Assembly (NCBI GenBank): GCA_009733575.1
Contig: ML769782.1
Location: 6,110-56,125 of the forward strand
Reading direction: 5' to 3'
Origin: Gymnopus androsaceus JB14
Taxonomy: Eukaryota; Basidiomycota; Agaricomycetes; Agaricales; Omphalotaceae
DNA: 50,016 bases
The notes below the pieces were generated by a model, which had not been told where the DNA came from, ran no database searches, and saw only the letters and a list, made by a program, of their open reading frames with translations. This document shows positions 10,284 to 20,363 of the stretch, piece by piece. Both the position numbers and the translations under genes were made by a program. How positions within the stretch are numbered: the first letter of the stretch is position 1; every line of letters begins with the position of its first letter.

Positions 10284-12742
10284 TCAGGGAAGTTGTGCTG
10301 GAGTAAGGCTGTCGTAAATTGGACAGAGTGATTTCCAGTCAGCTAGAGAAAATTGAATGATCATCTACGCTTCGATAGGTATATACTCTAGCACGTACCT
10401 GGAACCGGATCGTCCTTCTTTATATCTCTCACATCCTCGGCAAGAACAACAGCAAGACCTCTAGTTGTTTTAGATCTATGTCAGAGAGAAACGATAAAGC
10501 TTGAGTATGCACTTACAGGTTGAGATGCATATCAAGATGGCTTGAAACCGAAGAACATCAGTGACGGATTTGAGCATGAAGATCATAAAGACACACCAAT
10601 GTAGAAACCAAGGTCCTGGATTATCAGTGACGAATCTGATCGTCGTCTGATTTTCGAAAGCGACCAACGTCGTATCTCGGCGAACCTTTTATTCAAAAAC
10701 AGAGAGATCAGCGCAAGATCAGCATAGCGGAATGAAAACGCAGTCATCCTTACAGGATTCTCGAAATTATAGGATGTGTTGTCAGCAGAGCGGATAACAT
10801 CAAATGCGTGCTAGATTGAATGAACAACAAGTTATACTTCAGGGAAGAGCCACTTACACCATGTAGATGGAATGGATGAGGTCCTCCAGAAGGCACATTC
10901 CCTCCAAAAAAGTTGATTTCAATAACTTTGTTCCTGGGAAGACCATAAACCGAGCCTTCAGGTAGCAAGTCTTGTGCGTGTTGTGCGCCGCTCAAGATCT
11001 GTAAAAGCACGGGCGTTGTTGGGGGTACGTAAGTAACATTGTTCATGGTGAACCGGCGGGTCTCTGCGTTGAAACTTATGGTAAAGTTTAGAACCACGTC
11101 AGCGCCACCTGGATAAGGCTTCCCGGGTGCGCCGGGCTTCTCTAATGGATGAAGATCACTCTCCCTCAGCGCCACTACTTGGGACGACTGCGACGTAGTG
11201 GGTTCTACATCCCGTGCACCTTTGTACCGAAGAATGCCAGAGTTAACACCATTGGTGAAGTTGCTGGCACCGACCCCTGTAGATGATAATGCTCTGACTC
11301 TATAGTTGTCGATTTTTTGATCAGCATGGAGGACGAAAGAGTATCGCTGGGCGGGATGTATCTCGATGTAGTTGACGGTGTGCGGTTGAGTGTTGATTCC
11401 GTCGACCTTGAAGATCCTTAGCAATGGAAATGCAAAAGGAAAGAAACTTGAACCCACTTCGATGATGGTAAGATCATGACCGTCAATTGAAAATCCGTGG
11501 AATGCATCGAACGCGATAGATACTAAGCGGAAACGGTAACGCTTTCCGTGTTCAACTTCTATCACAGCCAAAGGAACATTCGGCTGTCCAAAATTAGCAT
11601 TTGATAGAGTATTATAGTCATTACTCACTCCTCCAACATAGCGACCTTTTCCATTAATCAGTGTAGCATCGGCGGATGGCTCAACAAGAGCAGCGAGTAA
11701 CTGTAAACTGGTTTTGTGAAACCTAAGAAGTCGACCATCTTTTAAGATTGAATTTCGTTTTGTCGGTAAAAAAAATGCGTACCAGTCTGCGATTGTGATG
11801 ACGGTAGATTCTAGAAACCAGGAGAGGTAAGCCTAAGCCTAGGTCTAGGCATAGAGTCTTACCATCGTCTACGTCGTAGAGATGTGCAGAAGGGTCTGTT
11901 TAATTTCAAAAGGTCAAGCTCAAATTCGTTGAACGAATGCCTAACTATGAGAACTTACCATTATCATCGTAAACGACAAGAGGCCCTCGTAGTCCGTCGC
12001 CGTACTAATCACAGAGAAGTTGAAGACATCGATACTAGACTTGGTAGCGAGGCTCATACCTGCACAGACAAATGCGAATGGTACCAAAATGTGCCCGCCT
12101 GATCTGGAACTTTGAAGTCATACAGAAAAGAGTGATTCGCCGCGATAGGGCATTGAGTGACGAACGCCGTTCCGTCGGCATAATTGGTTGTTTTCTGGAA
12201 GAGACCGTGCCAGTGCTAGTCGAGGGAATAAGAGATTAAACTGAAGGTCAGATTTTTGGGCGTGGCTTACGATACTCGTGCTTCTGTCCATCGTTGGGTC
12301 TGTGAGGTGGTCGTTCACATTGATCAAGAATCTTTCGCCCTATAATTTTTGTGTAAAGACCAATCAAGTATTGAGTTGAGAAGTACTCAAGATTTAAGCG
12401 GCGCCGCTTACCTTTCGCCCTGAAAATGGCGTTTGAGTTCAGAAGTACTCTGAGAAGATATATGCGCACCGGTAATCAACGGAGAAGGAAAAACTCCTTC
12501 GTTTGGTTTCTTGCCAGCGAGAACGGTACTGATCATGCAAGAGAAGTTGGATTTAGTTGATTTCTGAGAAAGAAGAAAAATCGTGGAAGAAGCTTTGCTT
12601 ACGAGCGTTGGAATCCATCCGGTGCAATCTCTCTATTAGAAATATAGAGGTCTTCGTGGTGTTTCCTGAAAACTTTAGCCCCGGAAACGGGAACGATACA
12701 GGACAGTAAGTTGGATATTATGAACACAGTGAAGAGTAACAT
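10284..12742 (-). CDS. Secreted laccase (multicopper oxidase, 16 exons)
   Basis: Laccases oxidise phenols while reducing O2 to water, outside the cell. My model, in transcript order: 12742-12603, 12528-12470, 12419-12412, 12339-12271, 12215-12060, 12004-11959, 11895-11863, 11810-11783, 11707-11629, 11583-11458, 11406-10858, 10810-10754, 10685-10597, 10540-10517, 10460-10399, 10342-10284; every junction is in phase, giving 527 residues, the normal family length. A signal peptide ([21 protein letters not shown]) is followed by all four copper signatures: HWHG (93-96), [16 protein letters not shown] (from 136), HPFHLHGH (425-432) and HCHLDMHL (from 479). The type-1 copper Cys is 480 and the axial position is Leu 490, as in a subset of laccases. 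Exon 3 is only 8 nt. The usually conserved ADWYH segment at the exon 8/9 junction is altered under this model (ADCLQ), or retains ADWY if that intron, which is stop-free and 75 nt long, is not removed. Confidence 0.92.
12412..12419 (-). other. 8-nt laccase microexon (exon 3)
   Basis: GGCGAAAG lies between a CAG acceptor and a GTAAGC donor and is required to keep frame: with it the protein reads [13 protein letters not shown], matching the laccase pattern ITGNKGDRF; without it the frame is lost. The next exon also begins GGCGAAAG, and the two flanking introns share GAGTACTTCT(G/C)AACTCAA. Confidence 0.8.
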
Positions 12743-14166
12743 GGCGAAGTTTCGACCCGATAAGTGGCAGAGGAAGGTTGTTGGGCACTGATAAAAAAGA
12801 ACCAACCCATAGGGTTTTTATACCAAGTAAACCTTTTACTGTACCGTAGGGCTTGCCGGCAAAACAGTAAGTACGTTGATTGTTTAACTTTACATGACTA
12901 AACGGTGTAGCTGTTACATGACGTCAAAACGGCACTCCGGAAGACTGACGATTAGTTCGACTTGACAGCTTCCTTTACTGGAGGGTTTTGATAGGAATGA
13001 AAGAGAGCAGTACCTCTCGAAAGGATTACGATCGCTTCGCACAAAACCAGATAACAGAGACTTTTAATCCCCGGAGAGTTAAGACAACTATGAAGTCGTT
13101 GAATCGAAAGTCGAACAATGGTGCTCGATGAACTCTCGCAAAGAAACCAGAGCCGTATCTCCCAGAACACCAGGGTTGAAGCACTGGTCGCTTCATTCCA
13201 ATCAGACCTTGAGTTAAATCGCCCCCTATAGACGTACTTGCATTAAGACATGAATCCATAATCTGCGTGGCAACCCCGATCTTGGTCCGATTTGGAAGCG
13301 ATAAGTAAAGCCCCAAAAATCATAAACAAAAAATCCTCATACCGTGAAGTCTAGATCAATATCGTTGACTCGTTCCTCGCAGGTCAAAATGCTACTTGCA
13401 TCGGACTTCTCTTTCAAAATCACCTCACCGCACAATATTACAAAAATTGCGCATTTTCCAGTTGGTAGGGTTCCGAAAAGGGCAAAAAATCTATATCGGT
13501 CGGCTTAAGCGCCCATCCGGCATTAGACGCTCACGCATTATCTTGCAATAGAGGCGAGTGGTGCGGGGTGCGGAGAATGCGGAGATGGTGTGTGAGGAGG
13601 ACTAACGCCCCTGTGATCATGGATGGAGTGGTTCCTTCGTGGAAGACGGAGTTATACTCCGTACGGATCGTCAGTGTGACGAGTTTTGCAGTGTGCACTT
13701 CCAGCCAACGTTAAGAGTGAGGATGGGATCGAAGAGATTCGGTGGCGGAAAGTATGGAGATTGTCATAATCTGCGGAGGCGAGTCAAATGTTATTGAGGT
13801 GTCGACGAGAGGTTGCGGAATCTCATCTGGTTATCCTACGATAGGATACGATAAAAGTGTACTGGATAGGTCCGATTAGAAAAATTAGTTCATGTCTTGG
13901 AGGCTGCTCTCGTTATTATACTTGTGCGCTGCTCGTCTCTTCTTCAGGTACTGGTCATATTGGACCGCATTATATTGGGGAATCTGAGTAAAGTCTATTT
14001 CATGTACGGCACTTCCTATTCCATACTTGCAGGAGTAAGCTTGTCACTCTACGTTTCTCTGAGCTCCTATTTTCTGAGCACACCTCCGAAAGATACGGTA
14101 ACAATGAAGAAGGGTTGCAAAAAGTCTTGTTCGTGTGACTATCCAACCACCGTTGCCTAAAGATTT
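12743..14166. other. Intergenic, laccase promoter region
   Basis: 1.4 kb between the start of the laccase gene and the end of the ice-binding-like gene; both are read on the minus strand. Besides the TATA box at 12815-12822, I see no recognisable gene. If the last intron of the ice-binding-like gene is spliced, a small terminal exon of that gene could lie at about 14000-14150. Confidence 0.4.
12815..12822 (-). promoter_or_regulatory. TATA box of the laccase gene
   Basis: TATAAAAA on the minus strand, 73 bases upstream of the laccase ATG, a spacing that fits a short 5' untranslated leader. Inference from sequence and spacing only. Confidence 0.6.
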
Positions 14167-16059
14167 TTAAACTCTCAGCGAATGAAGACGACAAATGGAA
14201 AACAGGCCACTTACTGATTGCAGAGCGACAAAGGTTTGGGATAAGATACGACCGTTCATGGTGGCGCCTGTTTGCAAAGTAACAGCCGTCTGTGCTAGAA
14301 TGATACCCTCAATATGCGCCCCTTCATTCGCAGTGACGTCGCTCGCAACGGCCCAAATAATATTTGAAGCTAGAGCACCTCCAAGAAGAGTAACGCTGGC
14401 GTTAGCCGCAACAATGAAGGTTCCAGCAATCTGAAAAATGAATGCTTTTGGAGCAGCGTTAGCCCCAAAGATACACACGACGTTGAACAAACTCGTACTA
14501 TCTGAGGAGGTCCCGCTGATGGTGACACCTTCACCACCTATGTTGACGTCTGTAGTCCATTTGTATACACCAGGTGTGAGTACAAGACCACCAATTGAGC
14601 CTGAAATCGCCCTTAATCAATACGTGGCAAACAGCTATGACACAATCCAAAGCGTACCACCGGCAAGTTCAGTAAAATCGGGGTTCGCACCAGTTGCACT
14701 GGTGAATGCTGTCTGCATGTCAGAGATAGCGATTGTCAAGGTGGCGGGGGTAGGGGCAGTAAAAGATGCGGCGAAAAGCTGGCCTGTAACTTGAGTCGAC
14801 GTAGCAAATGTTCCGCTGGAATCAAGGGTGAGGCTGAATCCAGTGAGACCAGTCGCTGCAATAGGGCTGACTCCCACGTTGCCGGCTATGTTTTGTAAAT
14901 ATTTATCAGGAATGAAACACGGAAAAGCAAACACGATAGAAAACTCACTAATGGAGGACTGAGGAACAGTCGAAACACCAGTCTGGGCAAGAATGGTAAA
15001 ATTAGCAGCGGTACCGAGGTCGACGGGAGCTGGTCCTGAACTGTTAGCAGGTGCGCCTACACCAAGGGTGGCCTACGAGTGATAGGAGTATAAGAAACAA
15101 TCGAATAAAGATATGCACACTTACTGCTTGCAGGGCAACAAAGTTTTGAGCCAAGATATTACCGTTCATCGTAGCGCCTGTTAACAGAGTAACGGATGCT
15201 TGTGCTAGAATAACGCCCTCAACATGGGTACCCGGATTGGCAGTAACAACACCAGCAACAACCCAAATAACATTTGAAGCGAGTACACCTCCAGCAAGGG
15301 TAACACTGGATTGAGACGTAATATTGAGAGTGCCGTCAATCTGAAAAATGAAGACTTGAGGTCCCCGTCAGAAAGGATACTAGGAAGGAACGAGAAGTGC
15401 GTATACGCACTATCGGAGGAGGTCCCAGAAATGGTGACATCCGCAGGGCCTACGCTGACTCCTGTTGTCCATTTGTATAGACCGGGTGTAAGTACAAGAC
15501 CACCAATCGCTCCTGGAATGATTATAATAATAAGTAATCAAGATGCTAAAAGAAATGAGCCTGAGCATACCACCACCAAGCTCGCTGAAATCTGGGCTTA
15601 CGCGACTGGCTGCGTCGCTATACGCTGCCTGCATGTCCGAGACAGCGGTTTCCAAGGTAGCGGGGGTAGGAGCAGTATAGGATGCAGCGAGAAGATGGCC
15701 TGTGACTTGGCTTGAGGTAGCAAACGTTCCGCTTGAATCAAGGGTGAGGCTGAACCCAGTAAAATTATTCGCGCCAAAAGGGCTGAGTCCGACGTCGCCA
15801 GCTGTATCGTTTTTAGACTTGACGAAATAAAGCAGTGTTAAGCTCACTAATAGAGGACTGGGGAACAGTTGAAACGCCCGTCTCGGCGAGAATTGCAAAG
15901 TTAGCTGCTGTACCAAGGTTGACGGATGCTGGTCCAAGATTGGTAGACGCTGCTACACCGAGAAAAGCCTACGAGTGAGAGGTCAGGAATAGATGGAACT
16001 GGTGAAGAACTGAAGCTTACCCAAAGGCTGAGACAAACGACATTGAGGATGGAAAACAT
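14167..16059 (-). CDS. Secreted two-domain ice-binding-like protein (DUF3494 x2)
   Basis: Exons in transcript order: 16059-16021, 15968-15848, 15801-15571, 15512-15411, 15354-15125, 15072-14949, 14885-14658, 14600-14499, 14444-14167; all phases agree, giving 484 residues. A signal peptide (MFSILNVVCLSLWAFLGVAA) is followed by two copies of a DUF3494/ice-binding fold (about 22-241 and 242-465). Each carries the family landmarks: VxLGTAANFxILAxTGVS, GDVGxSP or GNVGVSP, TGFSLTLDSSGTFATS, GGLVLTPGxYKWTT, VTISGTSSD, FIFQI, and GATMNGxILxQxFVALQ. The intron positions and phases of the two halves are the same (middle exons 231/228 and 102/102 nt), so the gene arose by internal tandem duplication including introns. 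The family binds ice in cold-adapted microbes; in mushrooms its role is unproven. After the last VALQS, a GTAAGT donor matches the intron after VALQA in domain 1, so the true 3' end may include a further short exon instead of the stop at 14167. Confidence 0.88.
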
Positions 16060-17150
16060 GTCAAAAAACTAATGAGATGGTTGAGTCCAAGAAGTCAGAT
16101 CTATAATAAAGGCGTGGATATCCCAAATCCCATCTGCTTTTATAGTTCGTTGTCGCATGTCGTAGCTGGGCAACTGTCGTAATTTTGGCTCCCACTAATC
16201 GACCTTTCAAGGAACACATACAGGCTCATACAGGCTCCATCTTTTCTTCAACATGAAAAGCGAGTGATTGCGGAGCATCACAGGTACGTGTTCTGAGGAT
16301 TGTTATACTTCGTATGCATTTAGACTGTCAGTGTGCCTTGTTCTACTTAGCAGGAGATGTACATGTTCTAGACTGAGCTCCTCCCATGACAGCCTGAATG
16401 GAATGCTCTGTGTAGATCCCGAGTTCCTGGACCTTGTCTGCGCAAATTGAAACACACACACAGTCAGTCAACAGCAGAATTAACCAAGTCAGTACACGTA
16501 CCCCCGGCTCCAACTGCCATCCTAGAAGATCTGCCTTGATTTCGTCAGGTAGTATCATGTCTGAGCGTGGACAATCAAACAAAATAGACGAGCCGAAGCG
16601 TTGATTTAGTTTTGCAGTGAGCAGGTGGAATTTGTCGATCAAGTCGAAAAGCCTTTGATGATACGGGAGGTGAGCAAGTGAAGATGAGCATTGACGTTTC
16701 GTAGAAGGCGCTCCGATCGGCCCGCTCAGAGATTGAAGGCGATGACGATTGATAAGCGCGCATAGGTGCTGTTCTTCGACGACCACGATCTCTTAAGCTT
16801 CTGGTTCTCGTTCCTTAGAGCACGATTCCAAACGGTAAGCAATGATTGTGCTTTATTTTGTGCAAGCTAGCTGACCGAATATTTTGTACAACTTAGGCCA
16901 AACGAACGACTCGAAAGGTTTCCGCAGTTGGAGTGTCCACAGCTTGTCAACATTGAGCTCTATTCTTTGAGAATTATTTCTCTCTAAAGTCTTCTTTTCA
17001 ACTACTGGACTTGCGCTTGCTTCAGGAATTCAATTCGATCTCGCTTTTAGGCTCAGTTCCAAAGAAAACATCAAGATCCGAATAGAATTTGGTTTTCTCG
17101 AGGACCAGTATAGAGCAAGTTCGAAGAACCAGAATATAAAAGAAAGAAAG
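16060..17150. other. Intergenic with one uncertain minus-strand ORF
   Basis: The upstream region of the ice-binding-like gene and, in the other direction, of the gene at 17151. A minus-strand open frame at 16343-16786 is described separately. No other gene or repeat seen. Confidence 0.35.
16343..16786 (-). CDS. Possible hypothetical protein or gene fragment
   Basis: I do not recognise it. The frame is open for 147 codons. Its middle (LPYHQRLFDLIDKFHLLTAKLNQRFG, about residues 60-85) looks like an amphipathic helix region, followed by an acidic segment ending LGWQLEPG. A plausible intron (GTACGT ... GCAG, about 16438-16503) would join LEPG to DKVQELGIYTEHS. An ATG in good context is lacking, and upstream sequence in another frame (ALRNENQKLK) could be an earlier exon. 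It may be a fragment. Confidence 0.25.
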   Translation of the reverse strand: MVVEEQHLCALINRHRLQSLSGPIGAPSTKRQCSSSLAHLPYHQRLFDLIDKFHLLTAKLNQRFGSSILFDCPRSDMILPDEIKADLLGWQLEPGVRVLTWLILLLTDCVCVSICADKVQELGIYTEHSIQAVMGGAQSRTCTSPAK

Positions 17151-19593
17151 ATGCCAGCACCGGCAGTATATGTGATAGCAGTCGTTGGAACTGTCGCTGT
17201 AGGTATTGCGTTCAAGGAGGTATGTGTATCTACGTAATATTTTCGTTCTCCGTTCTTCTGCGTTGGCTTCTGGCTGGGTCTCTCGGTCGGTCTTTGCTTT
17301 CATGTAACAATTTGGGCTGGATTTGGCTTTCTTTGAGCTCGTTTCACTGATTCTGCCTCGTTGCCCACCTGCGGAAGCAATGCAGACGACATTCATTAAT
17401 CTCGGTTCCTATTTGTATTCTGTCATTCACTAAACCAACCATTCTATCCCTCAGTTCATATACGACCCACATATCGCACCCAAATTTCACCAATGGCAAC
17501 AAGAGTTGATCACTCGCCGAGAAACCAGGAGAAGACGTCGGGCAGGTGTCGCTGTCCCTGTTTCCGCTTCTCAGACTCAGAGCATGATGGCAGAGCGGAA
17601 TCATAACGATACAGACTCGGACTCAGACTCTACCAGCGGTCCAGGAAACAGACACAGACAGGAATACGAAATGGAGATGGAGACTTTGTCTTCCTCTCGC
17701 TTGATGTTGACTCGGACTGGTACTGGTGCTGGCTCTGGATCTTCCGGTGTAGAAGATGGCGTGCTGCAATGGAGGAGCGGCGTCGAGTCTGCTACGACGT
17801 TGAGAAAGAGGAATAATGGCGGTTCATTGAAGGTAAGCATCTCGCTCCGTCGATTCTTGAAGCTTGGTTGGCATCTTATGCTTGTTTGCTGCAGTCAACT
17901 GGGCCGCCTTCTACATCGTCGACTGTCATCGTCGGTAGACAGTCGCAAGGGCAAGAATCATCAGAGTTGCTGCTATTGCAACAACAAACACCTCCAACAA
18001 CGGCAACAAATCGATCTTTCCCAACGATCATGCCAATGGACACCCACATTCTAACCGATACCGACACGGATATGTTTACCGAAACAGAAAGTGACATAGG
18101 ACGCTGCTACTACAACTACGCATAGTCGTAGTCGTCACCAACTCGAGGATCCAATCGCAAACCGACTATCATTGCTCTCTTCTTTGGATTCACTAAATAA
18201 TCTCGCTGGCAGTAATGGTCGCGGCTCAGGTCCTGCTAATGCCTCTGGTACTATTTCCAATCCTTTCGCGGATCCGGACCCATTATCATCTTCCTACCAG
18301 AACTACCCTTCACCATCTCTAGTCCCCTCGCTTTCTCTCTCTCATCCGATCCCAAGAGCAGATATCGAAGATAACGTCGAGTTGCTTAGCGCGCCGACTT
18401 CGAGGGCAATATCACCACACAGTGTATTATCGGCGGATGAGGATACATTTTCCAATTTTTCGTTCCCTCCCTCAGACGTTGAGAGTAAGTTTGGGGTAGG
18501 ATCTGGAGCGGAATCGGAAAGTGGATTTTCTGGCATCTCGGGCTTTGTATCTGGCGACGAGGGCGCGCAAGTGACCTCTGCTGCCAATGGAAGTGGGAGT
18601 GGAAGGGTTGGTGCTTCAGGTTACCTTACCCGCGAACAGGTTCAACACCTTATCGATGCATCGGCCCCGACGACGAATTCCACTCGTACTCCTGCTACTC
18701 CTACTACTCGCATCCCCAATCCGATGTCGAGTCTCGGTGGTGCAAGGAGCTCCAGTTCTGCTATTCACGCATCATCACCAGCTCCCATACGACCTTTGGC
18801 TTCGAGTCCACTACGCTCTCGGGCTCCGCCCCTGGCAGCGTCAATATCCACATCCCATTCGGGAACGGGCGCAAGGGCCAACAGAACAGCATCGGGATCG
18901 ACTCAGCGCAGACCTCTAGGAGCGGTATCGGTATCGCCGTCTTCACCGTCGCCGGTAGCTCATGTTCAACAGAATGCGGACCTGCTATCTGCATCTGTGG
19001 CATCTTACACTTCTCAAGCCTCATTATCATCGTATGCTTCGTTCCCTCCGTCCGAGTCGCAGCACCAAACATACAATGTTCCTACTACTAGGTCTGGATC
19101 ATCACCTCGAGCGAGACAAGCATATTTCTCTCCTTTTGCATCTGTATCGTCATCGGCCACGTCTTCTCCTCGAATTACGCCTCAGACCCAAACCCAGACC
19201 ACAAACACGAATGCATTTACTTTGCGCTCCGACTCGGATGTGTTCGCTTTACATTCGCATTCTTCATCCGATTCGGATTTCTCATTATCTGCCGATGAAG
19301 GAGTTCATGAAAACGACGATGATGATGATGATGGTGTTTTATCATACACATCCTCGTCACTATCGATGTCATTGTCTGGAGATGACTCGGATTTCGAGCG
19401 TGCCAGACAGCAGAACTCCGCTCGACGGGACAGTGAGCAGTCCCAATCCCAGTCGCGGTACCATGATCAACGTCATCCGTCAACCTCCGAATTGGGTAGG
19501 GGATCTCGTCAAAGGCGAAGACAAGGCCAAAGTCCTGCGCAAGGGTTCGGGAGGAGGTCGAGTGAGAGCGGAAGTGAGTTTAGCTTGGTTTAG
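17151..19593 (+). CDS. Ser-rich protein with N-terminal membrane anchor, probable frame break
   Basis: Exons 17151-17219, 17455-17832 and 17895-19593. Residues 4-20 form one hydrophobic segment (AVYVIAVVGTVAVGIAF), followed by FKEFIYDPHIAPKFHQWQ and a basic cluster (TRRRRR), a layout of a signal-anchored membrane protein with a cytosolic tail. The rest is low-complexity: Asp/Ser repeats (DTDSDSDS), Ser/Thr/Pro tracts, an SNPF-type motif (SNPFADPDP), a poly-Asp run and a basic C-terminus ending EFSLV. I recognise it only as a conserved-looking mushroom protein of unknown role. In exon 3 the coding sequence starts in one frame (stop at 18123-18125) and continues in the +1 frame (open from 18100). 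A single extra base between 18097 and 18125 would reconcile them into about 714 residues. Alternatively, an intron GTGACA...CTCAG (18091-18229) restores phase. Confidence 0.6.
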
Positions 19594-20363
19594 GTGGTTG
19601 CGCTGCTCATATGCAAGAGTGGCGTAGGGATCTCATAAAGATGGGAGCATCCAGAGTAGAGACGGCGGCATTATATTTACAGTAATAGACCTGTTCTCCA
19701 TTTATTTTCTTCTTTTGCTTTTGTTTTCCTGTTTTTTCTTTTTACCTGCATTGATACACGATTACTTAACGGGTATAAGACCCTCCAAGACGGTCATCGT
19801 ACACGCTCGATCCTTCCCTGTACATTTCTTTTGTTTTGACTGTTGTAACGCAATATTGTATGTAAAAAATAAAGAAATACATCTACTTGAATCGACACCC
19901 CTCAGCTCGACATTCAAAAGAGTACAGGATTCCACAGGTGAGGTTTCGAAAGTCGAGGAGATCACCTCCAAAATGTCCTCTCGCCTATTCGCCATCCGTT
20001 CCATCCTTTCGCTAGCACATGGATTCGGGCGTATGAGATAAAGGCGGCGCTCTGTGGGTAGACGGTATAGGACTTCAGTGTTCCGTACAGATACTACTGC
20101 AGCCTATAGGTCCCACTTCGCGAACACATTAACGCATTCTTCACTAAATATGGTTCAAGGTTGAGAAAATTGAACATAGACCTAGATTTAGCCGAAGCCG
20201 CAATATTTAGGAAAGATTCCAAGCTCCTAGTATGGGAAGAGCTAAGAAATAATAATAGCTTATTAGAATCGGAGGAGCGCGACTGAGACGCGTGACGCAA
20301 TCGTGGTTGATCAAGAATTGCCACTGTCTTTCTCTTCCTTCACGCCATCATCAACCCTTTAGC
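19594..20363. other. Intergenic, no gene seen
   Basis: The 3' flank of the Ser-rich membrane protein and upstream region of the MYND gene. T-rich sequence at 19700-19745 and an AATAAA-like motif (19868-19873) may belong to the 3' end of the upstream gene. No coding sequence recognised. Confidence 0.4.

Noticed and set aside
17876..19483. Minus-strand and alternative-frame ORFs rich in Ser, Val or His
   Set aside because: They are complements or frame shadows of the low-complexity Ser/Asp-rich coding sequence on the plus strand.
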